The notes: a model not told the origin generated them from the sequence alone. A DNA stretch of 64,000 nucleotides from Combretum micranthum (GCA_024138025.1 JAMXBD010000204.1:310001-374000), one strand, 5' to 3'. Positions 22,901-36,095 are shown, counted from the first letter of the stretch. Numbers and translations: made by a program.

Positions 22901-24879
22901 CTTTAAGACTGCTTTCTCATTGTCTCTTTCTCATAACCCTTCAACCTTTAACAGTGCTCTCTCAAGAAAGGCAAGGTAAGGAGTTTTCTTCCTAAATTAT
23001 AAAATGGGAAGTGATTTTTCATCGTTACTATCATCTTCTTTGTGGTTTACAACAATTTCTTGAAAGAAAATTGATGTTTTTGGAGTTGTAACCATGAAAA
23101 ACAAGTGGTTGGCATGTTCCTGGTGAATTCATAATCCCTTTGAGTAAGTAAGGATAAAAGACCTGAGACTATTTGAGACTAAAGAGAGCAGAAACCTAGG
23201 AGATAGAATTGAAAGCAAGTCACACTTGTGCTGAGCCAGTTGGTCTTAAGGGGGAGTGTATGAAAATACATGAGCATTTTGAAAAAAATGCCACCTTTCT
23301 CCATTATTAAGGCCTACCTTCCTTGGCATTATTTAAGAATCACTCTCCTATGGAACATGCTAAAAAGTTCCAATAGAAAATTCTTTGCATTAATCGAGTG
23401 AAGTGCTTAATAGGGAACATATAGAAATTCTATCATTGTTTAGCAAGGAAAATCCAAGCGGGCCATTGTATATGTTTAGATGCTTGTGCTTCTTTTGCTT
23501 ACTTATGCTTGAGATAGATAGACATATGGTAAAGTTTACATTGCGGTCTAGGTAGTTGATGGTATTGGTGGAGTGCTTTATGTATTTCCTGGTATTGATA
23601 TCTTCTTTTTCTTTGAGTTTATTTTTAGAGCCAAGGCTTTTTCTTTGTATGTCATTGTTCAAAAACTCAATGGCTTCTTCACTCCCAACCCGTAATAACA
23701 CTTACTGAATTGGTGTTTTTTTCTCTCCAAATTTAGAGAGAAAACAATGGAAATAGTGGAAAGTTAAAAAAATATCATTATAGGAATATAATAAGTTTTT
23801 TAATCTTTATAGTAATTTAGTCAAATTATCAAAACAATTTCTTCTTTTTTTTTCCTTCCATCAACCACAAGAAGAAAAAAGTATTTTCTGCTAATTTCCT
23901 TCTATTTTCTATCTTTTTCCACTTTCTATCTAAATAGGAATAAAACTTGCATTGCTTTTCATATATAAAAATTTGAAATCTATCTGCAAATATAAAAAAT
24001 AACCTCTTTTGATTTAAGTGATAACAATGGCTTTTAAAAACATGTTGTTAACTTCAGCACATATTAAAATATGTGAATAAATAAAGAGAAGGGAACAAAG
24101 AATATTCATGACACACGACATATAATGGTTCGGCCTTGTACATCGTCTAGTCTTTTAGCTCTAAGCTGGGGAACTTGTATTCCATATAGATATGTTCCAC
24201 CATATCCAACGAATTTTGGTCTCATTTGACTCCAATCAACCTCTCTAGCTAACCACTACGCACTACCTATTAGGGTGCTTTAGAGCTTATTTGCAATATT
24301 AACTTTTGCCAACACAATACTCATGGCAAAATCAAATACAAGTTGATCAGGAAAAAAAATGTAGAAAGCAATAATGAAAAATTAGTGTTGTGGAGAAAAG
24401 TGATGGATTACGCTGCGGCACTTAATAATTCAATAGATGTAAAGTATCTTATTGTTGTGTATCCTGGAAATTTGGAAGTCTTCAATAGTTACTGTTGCTC
24501 TTCAATGACTAGTTGATGATAAGATTGAATCTTGACTTCACCATTGAGATAATATCAGCTCCTCAATTCTTGTGATTTTTTATGCTGCAAATCTTCAAGT
24601 ATTTAAAAAATTTGAATCTAAAACACTAGACAGAGTGAGATCCATATGGAATTGTTGATCCCTGTTAATTTCCTGATTTTATTCTTTAATAAATATTCAA
24701 AACTCTTGATCAAAGCTAATGTGATGCTACATTTATCCCTCAATTTTAGGAGAAAAAATATTCTAGGTAGGCATTATGGTCGTTCTAGCCTTTACCTTTA
24801 CTTATTCTTCATAAATTTTAATCACATGTTTAGAAATTCTTCATAATATGTGAGAAAAATATCCATACGCTTAAAAACT
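19993..24879. other. Spacer, no recognised gene
   Basis: Only short, unrecognised open frames occur (for example 20463-20717, 20861-21091 and 21241-21438 on the minus strand). A purine-rich GA patch is at 21594-21652. A polypurine tract AAGGGGGAG directly followed by TGTATGAAAATACATG at 23249-23275 could mark the edge of an old LTR, but its other end was not found. A segment at 24076-24290 with GGTTCGGCC and GGGGAACTTG phrases resembles LTR leader sequence of other plant elements. None of this is firm. Confidence 0.45.
22472..22512 (+). promoter_or_regulatory. Possible snRNA-type promoter (USE plus TATA)
   Basis: GTCCCACATCG at 22472-22482 is an exact match to the plant upstream sequence element of U-snRNA genes. 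A TTATATGTA sequence follows after about 21 bp, close to the spacing of Pol III-type plant snRNA promoters. The sequence after the expected start (about 22535) is not U6 or U3 as far as I can recognise. It may be a promoter relic, or a chance or transposon-borne match. Confidence 0.35.
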
Positions 24880-25239
24880 AACCAATCTTCAAGGGGAGAT
24901 GATCAATGAAAAACAGAATTGTGAAATTTGGTTATTTACTTATGATATTACCAATACTAATGCACAAGCAAATGTTGAACTAGTGACAAGGACTACTAAC
25001 CAACAGAAGGAAATTGATGATGATGAACAACCAATATTGGAAGTTCATAGTGAACAGATCACTGGGGAAGAAAAGTGAAGCCCACAAGGAATAGGAATAG
25101 CCTCCTACCGATACAGAATGTGAATAGCCTCCTCCTTACTTTGTAGAACAAAAAAATAACTAATCTTCTGAGAATATACCTGAGGCACAATCTCTCAACT
25201 CTTATCTAAATAATTATGCAGTTTTTTTTTGCTATAAAT

Positions 25240-26928
25240 TGTCTTTCAGATATAATGGAGGGAAACCTCCAAATCATTACTCACCTGATCATGGAGGAAA
25301 GAAATCAAAGTACCCAATTGCTAATTATGTCTCAACTCAAAGGTTATCTGAACCTCTTAAAGAGTTTGTACACAAGCTATCTACAAATCATGTTCCTACT
25401 ATAGTGAATGAAGCAATGAATAACCCTAAATAGAGACAAGTAATAAACGAGGAAATGAAGGCATTAGAGAAGAATAATATTTGGATGTTGGTACCATTTC
25501 TTAGAGGAAAAAAGATTGTTGTAAATGGGTATTTTCTATCAAGTACAAACTAGATAGATCCATTGATAGATACAAAGCAAGGCTGGTTGTGAAAGGATGC
25601 ATACAGACACTTGGAGTAGATTATTAAGAAACTTTTTTGCCTATAGCAAAATTAAATACCGTAAGAGTATTACTTTCCCTAGCTACAAACCTTGATTGGC
25701 CATTGCATCAATTTGACATAAAAAAAAATGCTTTTCTTTATGGGGAACTTAAAGAAGAAGTATACATGGACGTCCCATCAGGTTTTGCTGCTTCTTCACA
25801 GGGAAAGGTAGCCTGTAAATTGCAGAAGGCATTATATGGGCTGAAACAATCGCTTAAAGCAAGGATTGGTCGATTCAGTCTTGCAATGCGGAAACATGGC
25901 TTTAAATAAAGCAATTCTAATCATACTCTCTTCTTAAAAACCAACAAGGGAAAGTAACAGCTTTAATATTCTATGTTGATGATATGATTATCATAGGAAA
26001 TGATGAGGAGGAAATCTCTAATTTGCAAAAGTATTTGGCAATCGAATTCAACATGAAAAATATTAGAGGATTGAAGTATTTTTTAGGCATTGAAGTTTCT
26101 CGGTCAAAATAGGGCATTTTTTTGTCGCAAAGGAAATATGTGCTTGATCTGCTAGCTGAAGTAGGAATGCTTGATTATAAGCCTGTGGATACCCTTATAA
26201 TCCAAAATCATGGTTTGGGAGAATTCCCAAATCAAACCCCTACAAACAAAGAAAAATATCAACGTCTTGGTGGAAAGTTGATTTATTTGTCTCACAAATG
26301 ACCAAACATTGCATATGCAATAAGTTTAGTAAGTCAATTCATGCATTGCCCTAGGGAAGATCATATGAGTGCTGTGACTTGAATTCTAAGGTACCTAAAG
26401 TCTTCTCTAGATAGAGGACTTTTGCTTAAAAAGAACCATAATTTGCACTTTGATGGTTATACAGGCGTAGACTGGGCAAGTGAAATCACTGACAGAAAAT
26501 CCACATCAGGATATTTTACTTTTGTGAGAGGAAATTTAATCACTTGGAGAAGTAAAAAGTAGAAGGTAATTGCATTGTTTAGTGCAGAGACAGAGTTTAA
26601 AGGCATGACTAAAGGACTTTGTGAACTTCTTTGGTTAAAGAGATTGTTAGAAGAAATTGGTTTCCGATTTGAGTTAACAATGAATTTGTTCTGTGATAAT
26701 AAAGTAGCAATAGCAATTACAAACAATCCAATTCAACATGGTCAAACTAAAAATATTGAAGTGGATCAACACTTCATCAAGTAAAAACTTGAGGGTGAGG
26801 TAGTTCAATTTCCATTTGTCAAGTCGGAAGACCAACTAGCAGATATACTTACAAAAGCTGTTTTTAGCAAATTGTTTTACAACTCACTTAATAAGTTAGG
26901 CATTGAAGACATCTATGCACCAACTTGA
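25240..26928 (+). pseudogene. pol: Copia reverse transcriptase and RNase H, degenerate
   Basis: Copia pol converts element RNA to DNA. Readable in changing frames: a linker with NHYSPDHGGKKSKYPIANYV (25275-25340), RT start EEMKALEKNNIW (25450), the intact stretch 25637-25909 with PIAKLNTVRVLLSLA and ALYGLKQS, the catalytic YVDDM at 25972-25986, the YFLGIEVSR region near 26080, SQFMHCP near 26335, and RNase H from about 26455 with ADILTKAV near 26840. The stop is TGA 26926-26928. In-frame stops (for example near 25433, 26110 and 26783) and frameshifts show it is non-functional. Confidence 0.9.
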
Positions 26929-26933
26929 GGGAG

Positions 26934-27218
26934 TGTTGGCGTGAGCTGTTGATTGGAGGAATTTTAGGAGCTAGTCAAACATCATTAATTGAGTTGATTA
27001 AACATGATTAATGGAGCTAGTGAAACGTCATTAATTAAGCTAGTCAAATGTCTTTAATTGCACAAATTCTTTTTTTAAGCCTAGATTATTATATAGCTAA
27101 CTGACAGTTTTTTTTTCTTACTAAAAATAGCTTATTGCAAATACTATATAGTTGTACATAGTTGTATTTGAATAGAGATACAAAAATAAAAAAGAGAAAA
27201 GAAGCATTCTTTTCAACA
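26934..27218 (+). repeat. 3' LTR of the truncated copia element (285 bp)
   Basis: It starts TGTTG immediately after the purine tract TTGAGGGAG (26925-26933) and ends CAACA, so both ends are inverted over 5 bp. A TATA-like ACTATATAG lies near 27147. The next five bases are ATAGG; the matching duplication cannot be checked because the 5' end is missing. Confidence 0.75.
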
Positions 27219-30096
27219 ATAGGTAATCCAATTTTCAACCCATATGTCTCTTGGCTTATCATATTCTTCTATGGTTTGTTTTGGATATTTAGAATTATAA
27301 TCTTCTTCCATGATTATTCTATGAATTGCTAGTCTTGCATCACACTTAAACCATTATGGAGGTGTTGATTTTACTTCCATGGCTACTTTTTAGCCATAAC
27401 CCTACTGGAGCCATTCATTTGGGACAAATTTTTTGCAATTTCTTTTATGGCTATCCCAAATTATGATCTTTCATGTTGTTCAGGTGTCCCAATAACTGTA
27501 TTAGTCAGTCCATAATCTGACAAAGTCTGTTAAGTATATATTATATTACTCACAAAATCGATTGAAAACTTTTAATTTGTTATAAAAGGAGTCTCGTGAA
27601 AAAACTACATGCTTTTTATTAGCAACACTTGATGGTTGGTTTAATTTATTCTATTTAACTTATATATACACATATATATGGGTTAATCTCAATTTCACTA
27701 CCTGAAACTCATATAAAAGTTTAATTTGATATATAAACTTTAAAGTGGGCGATTTAATACTTAAATCTTTTGTAGGTATTTTTGTTATCTTTTTAACATT
27801 ATTCATTCTATTTGCTGATGTAAAATAAGCAGCTTATTATTGAATTTTTACTCTTATCATAACAACATCTAATAGTAATAGATTACTTTTCCATATTAGG
27901 AGCAAAGCAAATAGTGCTAATGAAGTAACAAAAATAGTCACAAAACATTTAATTAAATATTAAATCGATCACTTCAAATTTTAAAATTCAGCTAACAAAT
28001 TTGATATTTTCCTTATTTATATTTCTGCTAACATATATATAGTAATGTGCAAAAAAGTCAATGAAACTAAAAAATCGAACTAAAACCTAAAAATCAATTT
28101 GAAAAAAAAAATAACCTTAATCGGTCCATCGATTTAGGATTAGACTTTCTAATTTTTTCAGTTTTCAATTTTAGTTTACAACCACAAAAAAACAATGGTC
28201 AACCAGCCCGCTATTTATATTATTTATAAAATAATATACATATAATTAATTTTAAAATTAATATTTATGTGTATATATAAATGGTGTATATATATTTATA
28301 TATATATTATGAGAATATGCAAAGTAGTTCATCTAACGATTAAGACAAATTAATATTTATATATGATATAGAGGGATCTAGGTAAATAAATAAGGAAACA
28401 TGATTTCTCTATATGTTGCAATCACTTGGACATTACTCTTGTATTGAGGGGATAATAATAGTTTTGCCGTGAGAGTGATGGGTGCACAAAATTGGGTCAT
28501 TGATAAAACTTTGTCTTATTTAGCTCCACGTTAGAAAAATCAATATGTATTTTTGAATAGAACGTAAATCTTGAAAAAAAAAAAGGTTAATATGTATACA
28601 TATACATATACATATACATATATATATAGAGAGAGTAAACCATTGATAAGGTGTAGATATTGAAACTTTCAGCACTTAATTTTTAAAACTTAAATCTTTG
28701 TAGAAATGTATTTTTTTTTTTTTGAAGTTTTGCATATTGGAGTTGCATAAGCAGTTGTGCAAGAACGAATAGCTCGTTGGTGTAAGATATTGCATATATT
28801 GAACTATGAAAGCATAATTTATTCCGTTAATTTCAGAATTAGTTATAATTTTATATGATTTTGCTCATTTTTGGATGCTTACAAGTTGTGTACATAGGTT
28901 TCTTATTAGTCATGCCATGTCTATTCTTAAATTTTGCTATTTTTAGATTGTTTGAAGTAAAATACGAAGTATTATATAAAAGTTTATGTTCTTGTCATCA
29001 TGTTAAATGGTGAAAAATTAAAAATAAAAAAAATTAACTGAAAAAAGACTAACCGTCAAACGGTTAATTATTCATAATTGTTTGATTTCATATTAGGATA
29101 TTAAAAAAATTGATTAGTATGATTCAGTTTAAAGAATAGGGTCATCTCCTGTCGCTTTTTCTGCTGCGATTGACCATACTGTACCATGCAGCAATACTCT
29201 TTGTTCAATCCTCGTTCATAGTGAGTGAGATGAAGCATTCATAATAATAACCGTAATATGAAATATGTGATTATAATATATCATAAGACATAACAATTAT
29301 TATGTATCCATGGATACATAGGAAATGCTATACTGGTTTGGAATTAGAACCGTCGGTTCTGATTTAAGAAAATGGGAAACCGGGATGGGAACCGAAAACA
29401 ATGGTTTTCAATCTGATTCTGAAACGTTGGAACTAACTAAATTTTTTTCATCTTGTACTTTTTTTCCACATTGAAATTAGAACGAAGGATAATGCCACAA
29501 ATGATATCTAAATTTTAGTAAAATACTTAACTATGTACTTAAATTTTAAAATTGATCAATTTAATAACCTAAAAAGCATGAAAATAATCATTTAGTATTT
29601 AAAGAAGTTAACGATTTACTATGACATGAAAAATTCTTTAAATACCAATTAATCGATTTTAATGTTTATGTACTAATTGATCAATTTTAAAATTTAGCAT
29701 TTGATTGTATATTTTATTAAAATTTGGATATGATTCGTGATATTCACCCTTAGAAAATTGTGTAGATTATATTTATAATTTCTTACATCATAGGGCTGTT
29801 TAAATTATCGGATTTTTATCTGTATTATATCTGTATCATAACAGTATTTATATTTATTTGTATTTTATTTATATCGATTTTGAATTGTTTTAATTTGATA
29901 AATTTATAAATGAAATTATTGATTTCTCATTAATATCAGTTTTTTAATAAAAAATATTAATTTAAAAATGGTAAAAAAACTAATACCCAAATAATAAAAA
30001 ATAATGAATCTCTGCAAATTTACTTTTTTCAGAATTGAAGAGACAACTCTCTGTGTCTCGGTCTCCGTCTCTCTTCCCCCACCGAGCCTCCTTTAT

Positions 30097-30400
30097 TTTT
30101 TCATTTTCAAGTGTAAGACTCCCATGTGAAAATGTTCCCCACCCACCCATCTCTTGCCCGCGTTTTCTCCCATTTCCCCTAGTGCCCAGACGCTCCATTC
30201 ATTTCAAGTGTCAGACTCGCACGCGAATATGTCATGTTTTTTATATATATATATATATATATCCCACGTGCAGGCCTCCCTTCATTTTTTTATTTTCAAA
30301 TGTCGGACTCCATGTGAATATGTCATGTTTAATTTTCCCCTGGCGCCCAGGGCCTTCATTTTTCATTTTCAAGTGTAGGACTCCCATGTGAATAGGTTAT
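30097..30400 (+). repeat. Minisatellite-like patch, four degenerate units (copy 2)
   Basis: Units with a TTCAAGTGT...GACTC...GTGAATA core begin near 30101, 30199, 30289 and 30363 (spacing about 75-98 bp). A TA microsatellite at 30240-30261 separates units two and three. Copy 1 has only two units. Confidence 0.7.
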
Positions 30401-30739
30401 GTTAATTTATTTCAATTTTATTCCCCAAGCAATTACGGCTTCCATTCCGCCCAATTTCATTGCAATTGCAGTTGCATTGGCAACTGTGCTGATTGTTAAA
30501 AGCACATAATGTCCTTATTCGGAAAAGTAACCGCGCCTTGTTTATTTATATTTATTTATTTCAAATTTCATTTGATTTTCTTCCGCCAAGAGGAAGTGAG
30601 CCCTCTCTTTATTCTTTTTTTTTTTTTTTTAATTTTTTGAATCGGTGGAATCCCCATGCTAGTTCTGGGTCGGTTCCGGCCATACCCATATTAATTTACT
30701 ATAGGGATAGAGGTGTAAAATAAATATTAAATTTTTAAG

Positions 30740-31542
30740 GGATTTTAGGTAAAATTGATTTTCTCCTCGTAGAATGTAGCAATTGACTAGTTGCTTGGGA
30801 AAAAAAAAAAAAAAAGCTTTCAAAGTAAAAAGCTATTCCTCATTTTTATTTTTAAATTTTTACAGTCTTGATACGGTCTTATATCATGCCATGATATTTC
30901 ACTAGAAAACGAAAAAAATAATATTTTAATAAAAATAATACTTCTATATTAAAATAATTCTAAGAGTAGGCATGTTAAGCTCTTTTTTTTTCAAAAGAAA
31001 AAAGTTTAATTTATAATAAATTCATCTTTTAAAAAATGAACTTAATGTATTTATAGTAATTCATTTTTTAAGAAACGAATGCATTTATTAAATGACCTTT
31101 TAAAGAAGTAGGTTCACAACTATTTTAATAAACTCTTCTCTAAATACAATCAAAACTTCGGAGACCAGCTTAAGTTGCATACAATTGAAATTATTTATCA
31201 TTTGATAGCATTTTGATCTTTTTTTTTCAATTAAATATATTTAATACGGCTTTATTCTATCCCGTACAATCTTGTAATATTTCACTCGTAATAGTTATAC
31301 CTATGTTTTACACGAAGATTGGATGTCGCGTGGTGGTAACAACCTAAAGACCACATGATTTTCGTGGAAAATTACTTTTTATAGACGGAAGTTGCCATTG
31401 AATATTTATTCAAAGCTCAAAGCCACACTTCAGCTTCAAAGACGTTTCATATTTCACTAACCCTGAAGGGCAAAGAAAATTTTAATAAAAAAGGAACTCA
31501 ATGTCCATAGATAATAAGAAAATTATAAATTATATTTGTTAG
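30740..31542 (+). pseudogene. Fragment of a TNL promoter and first codons (copy 2)
   Basis: Counterpart of 8750-9561. It carries the same diverged promoter landmarks and an ATG at 31501 opening MSIDNKKIINYIC, with a stop at 31540-31542. Its presence in both blocks shows that the fragment existed before the large duplication. There is no TIR-coding sequence. Confidence 0.75.
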
Positions 31543-31633
31543 TATACAAGGACTATACGTCATGTTATAGTACCTTATGTGGAATAAGTTAATGTACAAC
31601 ATTGATTCGATTCAACCTGTTATCTATTACTTG

Positions 31634-31635
<2 letters not shown>

Positions 31636-31676
<41 letters not shown>
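31636..31676 (+). repeat. 41-bp poly(A) tract
   Basis: An uninterrupted run of 41 A follows TTGGC. In copy 1 the same place (9659-9697) is a shorter A-run broken by G. It follows the TNL fragment but no retroposed gene or SINE was recognised next to it. Confidence 0.95.
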
Positions 31677-31678
<2 letters not shown>

Positions 31679-33180
31679 ATGTTGTCTATAATATTTTTTT
31701 ATACACATATATGCATTATATATTATGTTATAAATAATATATAAATGTAAATATATGTATGTTTACTTCAATCATGCTAAAAATTATATTTGTTAGCTGG
31801 AGCTTATAACCATACACGTCATGTTATAGTATTTATGTTATTTACATATTATATCATAATATATGCAAGTACATACATTTTGTAATTATACTATATATCA
31901 ATGTACTGTTTGTATGGTATGTTTTTTTATCTGTATCTATATCAAAACTATATGCATAAATATGTCGGATTTGTATTTATATTTTATCTATATTTGATCT
32001 TTTTATGAGAGCTATTAATTTTTTTATATTTGTATCTATTTTTTGATAAGTAATTTGTTAAAAAAAAGTTTGAAAAAGTGTCTGTATCTGCCGAAAAAAG
32101 CTAATCAAATAGTAATATTTTACATCGTGCATTATATATATATGAAATCAAATTAGTTGTATTATATCCAATAGCATTACACTTATACCCGTGTATACAT
32201 AAAGACTGATATGTCATATCCTTCCTAATTTTATAGTATAGCCACATATCTCATATTAGAGTTATTATATTAATGCTTCATCTCACTCATTAAACGAGGA
32301 TTATATAAAAAAAGTATTGCTGTAACGTACTCTATGGTCGATCTCAATATGTTAATCTGTGTCTGCAGTCAGAACAAAGATAAAGAGGAAAAAATTAAAT
32401 TTGATACCGAATTTTGTATAAAATTTAAGATAGTATATGAATTTTGAAGAAATTATTTTTACAATTAGTTAAAATTTTTATGGTTATTTTTATTATTTTA
32501 TTAGCATCATTTGCCATGTCTTTTATGTAGAAAAAATAGTTTGAATAGTGTTAGACATTGTAGTAAAAATTCAATAATAAACTAATTCTTTTAAATCATT
32601 AAATAAAGTGAATATTATTAAAAAGGCAGTAAAAATAACTACAAAAGATTTAAGTGGGTATAAAAATGTACTCAATTTAAATTTAATATACACTTTAGGT
32701 ATTGAATTTAATATTAACCCATATATATATATATACAAGTAAAATAAGTATACATTAAACCAACGGTCAAGTAGTGCTAGCAAAAAGCATGTAGTGCTTT
32801 CACGAGATACTTTATAACATATGAAAATTATAAACATCAGATTATGTGATTAAAAAAATATGCACACCAAAGTGAAAGAGTTCACATGCTATTCCACATA
32901 CTCCATTCGAGTGATATAAAATAAGTATTAGTTTTTTTAATGGGCTTCACGTGAATTTGATTTTCCCCTTTCAAATTGTGCTGGGAAAAAAATAAAAAAG
33001 GTTCTTCACAAAAAATGCTATTCCTTTTTTATTTTTATTTTTATTTTTTTTAACTTTTTACATTAATAATACGATCAAATCCCATGCCATGACATTTCAT
33101 TGCCGTACAAATCAAACGCGGTTTAAGTTATTTCTACACGATTTTCGTGGAATATTAGTTGCTACACCTCAGTTTCAAAA

Positions 33181-33192
33181 GTCAAGTCAAGT
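33181..33192 (-). promoter_or_regulatory. Two adjacent W-box cores in the TNL-2 promoter
   Basis: GTCAAGTCAAGTC reads as TTGACT twice on the reverse strand, the binding core for WRKY factors that control defence genes. It lies about 140 bp before the TNL-2 ATG, inside a segment of roughly 30 bp that TNL-1 lacks (TNL-1 reads directly from ATATTAGTCG to CCCACTG near 11171-11183). Binding is inferred from motif only. Confidence 0.5.
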
Positions 33193-33329
33193 CGTCCCAC
33201 TGTACTACTCATAGTACCCATTGAAGCTAATAAGCTCTCATTATCACTGCATCTAAACCCAGGCTCTACCACAAATTCGTATTTCAGCTCGAGCTCTAAA
33301 GAGGAAAGAAAAGGAAGGAAAAGGATCCA

Positions 33330-33967
33330 ATGTCTCGCGATAATAAGCTTATCATCACCCTTGCAGGGACAGCGATAGCTATCTTGTTTTATGTAAAACA
33401 CCGACTGAGGAAGAATATGGAGAGAAAGAGCAATCCCTCGTCAGACACCAGCGATGGAGGAGGCGCCAATGAGATTGAGAGTCAAAACTCCGCGCCGAGC
33501 CCATCCCCCACTCTTGCCTTCGGGCAAAACTATGAGGTCTTTTTGAGTTTTAGAGGCAAAGATACTCGCTGTGGTTTTACCGATCATCTTTACGGAAGAT
33601 TGGTGGATGCTGGTATTTCCGTGTTTAGAGATGATGATGAACTTCGTGTAGGTGACACCATTGGTCCTGAGCTTTATAAAGCAATCGAGGCTTCTAAGAT
33701 TTCAGTCCCGATCATCTCTCCCAATTATGCTTCAAGCAAATGGTGCCTTAACGAGCTTGTGCATATTCTTGAATGTATGAAAAGATCGGGACAACTTGTC
33801 CTACCAATCTTCTACAAAGTTGAGCCATCGGATGTTCGACATCAAACGGGTAGTTTTGGAAAGGCATTTAAACGATGCAACAAGAAGCATGGTTTTGAAA
33901 AATGGAAGAACGCTCTCATTGAAGTATCATCCTTAAAAGGATGGGAATCAAACAAAGCCTATAATGG
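33330..33967 (+). CDS. TNL-2 exon 1: signal anchor and TIR domain
   Basis: Exactly 638 bp like TNL-1 exon 1, without any indel. About 17 of 213 residues differ, six of them in the last nine residues. The hydrophobic anchor (LIITLAGTAIAILFYV), basic patch, FLSFRGKDTR and SKWCLNEL with the presumed catalytic Glu are all kept. The donor is GT 33968-33969. If intron 1 is retained, the frame continues to a stop at 34049 and gives a 239-residue TIR-only product. Confidence 0.92.
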
Positions 33968-34065
33968 GTATGGAATTTCTAATATCATTGCGCAAATATT
34001 GATTTTCTTTTATTTTTTTAATTGTTCATGTATTGAACTTATGTTTTGAAATAAATCCTACACAG

Positions 34066-35173
34066 CCAAGAAGGAGAGCTTGCAAGGGGAATTGTTAAGA
34101 GGTTTCTCAATGAATTGAGGAAAGGTATTATAGATGTTCCTGATATTAGTTGGAGTTGAAAATCATGTGGAGAAAATCATCAATATGACTGGGGAAAAAC
34201 CTTTGGTTGATGTCAAAATAATAGGAATTTTGGAATGGGAGGCATAGGTAAAACCACCTTAGCCAAGGTCATTTATAATAAACTCTTTGAAAGCTTTGAA
34301 TGCCGTAGCTTCGTGTCAAATATTCGTGAAACATCATCCCAACATAAGGGCATGGAGGGTTTGCAAAAGCAAGTTATCTCTGATATTCTTATGGACAAGT
34401 CGTGGAGAGAAATGCAAATATCAAATGTCGATGAAGGGATAGCCAAGTTTAAACAGCACTATAGTGGAAAGAAGCTTCTACTTGTACTTGATGATGTTGA
34501 AGACAGGGATCAACTAAATAAACTAGCAGGAAAGTCTAGTTGGTTTGGACCACAAAGTATAATCGTCATAACTACTCGGAACAAAGAAGTCATTGGAGGC
34601 TTTGAGTCAAGTCTGTGCTACGAACTCATCGCATTGGATTTTGAGCAATCGTTCAAGTTATTTTGCAAACATGCCTTTCGAAAGGATGGCCCTCTTCCAT
34701 TCGAGCTTGAAACCATTGCTAAAGATATTGTACGTACTACTGGGGGGCTCCCTTTAGCTATTGAGGTTATAGGCTCTTTGGTTTTTCAAAAAGATAAAGA
34801 TGATTGGAAAGCTATATTGGAGAAACTAAAGAAGATACCGCATGAAAAAGTGCAAGAGAAATTGAAAATAAGTTATGACGCCTGGAATATGGGGAGAAGC
34901 AAATATTTCTTGATATTGCATGTCTTCCTATCGATGACGATCTTGAATATGCATCACACATGTGGGATGCTTGTGGTTTTTACCGAAAAGAGGAGTTCAA
35001 GTCCTTATTTCCTTGTCCTTAATAAAAGTTGGCGATAGAAATCAACTGATTATACATGATCAGTTAAGAGATTTAGCAAGGGATATTGTCGTCGGGACAG
35101 TTCTTACGTGGTGGAAGAGAGTAGTAGATTATGGAACCCAGAAGAAGCTATTGAAGTCATACAAGAAAAGCGG
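34066..35173 (+). pseudogene. TNL-2 exon 2: NB-ARC domain with frameshifts
   Basis: The acceptor AG is at 34064-34065 and the donor GT at 35174; the exon length of 1108 bp equals that of TNL-1 even though internal indels differ. Against TNL-1, bases are missing near 34143 (DLLVGVEN region) and near 34228, just before the P-loop. The P-loop, kinase-2, RNBS-B and GLPL are then readable in the frame 34235-35038. A further shift near 34880 moves RNBS-D out of frame, and the MHD-type stretch IHDQLRDLARD is read in the frame of 34962-35270. The last part (RLWNPEEAIEVIQEK) is shifted again. Confidence 0.85.
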
Positions 35174-35721
35174 GTACAAATCTTTTCTTTTCTTTATCTA
35201 TTTTTTACTAACTAAGATGAAAATCAACGTTTATTTTTGTTGGAACGAAATTGACTGGGTCCATATGTAATTTACTTTCACTATTAATTTAGTTACATGT
35301 GATAACCACACAATTATGGATTATGTAGAGTTATATAGAATTTATATCCACTAGAAAAATTTAAATAAAAAAAATTGACAAGGTTATGTGGATCCGGTAA
35401 ATTAAACCATGTTCTTTATAAAAACCAAAACACAAGTATCCTGCAGATAGAAATTAGAAGTATGATTCATTAATAATATGCATAAAAATATATACCCATC
35501 TCTTTCTCTCAACTTAATAATGCGTCCGCTTTATAAAATCTCATTTACGCAAAACCCAATTATCTATTTTCATATAGTCTCATAGATAATGTATGCTGTC
35601 TGTATATATGATGGACTGTACGTAATTTCCTCCACTGGCTTTTTTTTTTAAAAAAAAAAGAAAGAATTCTGCGAGTGAGGAGATAACCTTGAGTTTCTTC
35701 AAATTATGTTTGATATGGTAG

Positions 35722-36003
35722 GGCACAAAAAAGGTTGAAGCACTCGTTCTTGGCGATAATAATGGAGAAGAGTTTACAAATAAACATTTTGAGAACGTTA
35801 CCAATTTGAGATTTCTTGACATGGGAAATACAAGTCTAGTTGGAGATTTTAAGAACTCCTTTTCAAAGCTAAGATGGCTTCATTGGGATAGATATAGTCT
35901 TATCCCTCGTCAGATAGACGATTTTGTGGCAACCTCTCAGCTCAAGAAATTGGTGGTGCTTCGTTTAGAAAGTTGTGCATTTGCGAGCTGGGGTCAAATT
36001 GAG
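35722..36003 (+). CDS. TNL-2 exon 3: linker and first LRR
   Basis: It begins GTKKVEALVLGDNNGEE after AG 35720-35721 and ends QIE before GT 36004. It has 94 open codons, four fewer than in TNL-1, with matching phases. Intron 3 is 92 bp with its acceptor at 36094-36095. Confidence 0.85.
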
Positions 36004-36095
36004 GTATGTATGAGTAATTTACCTTTTATTTACAATGTGCTAACAAGAATAATCATTGCCAACTAACTTTTTTAAATGTTGTCTTTAATTTATAG

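Larger units (their letters stand above)
24880..27218 (+). mobile_element. 5'-truncated Ty1/copia retrotransposon with 3' LTR
   Basis: The segment holds the end of the integrase-RT linker region (from about 24887, frame with QGEMINEKQNCEIW), reverse transcriptase and RNase H, a polypurine tract and a 285-bp LTR. Gag, protease and integrase are not seen, and no 5' LTR was found upstream. Many stops and frameshifts make it dead. The short LTR and pol ending in DIYAPT differ from the Sirevirus at the left end, so it is a different copia lineage. Confidence 0.85.
27584..33329. other. Gene-free upstream block of TNL-2
   Basis: It is organised like 5719-11313 and has no gene of its own. Open frames at 30035-30391 and 30154-30378 overlap the minisatellite patch, use different frames from copy 1 and include a (TA)n-derived run, so they are not accepted as genes. 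The arms of the inverted repeat, the TNL fragment, a 41-bp poly(A) tract and the promoter are the features of note. Confidence 0.72.

Noticed and set aside
30035..30391. 118-residue open frame upstream of TNL-2
   Set aside because: It crosses a TA microsatellite and repeat units and is not conserved in copy 1.
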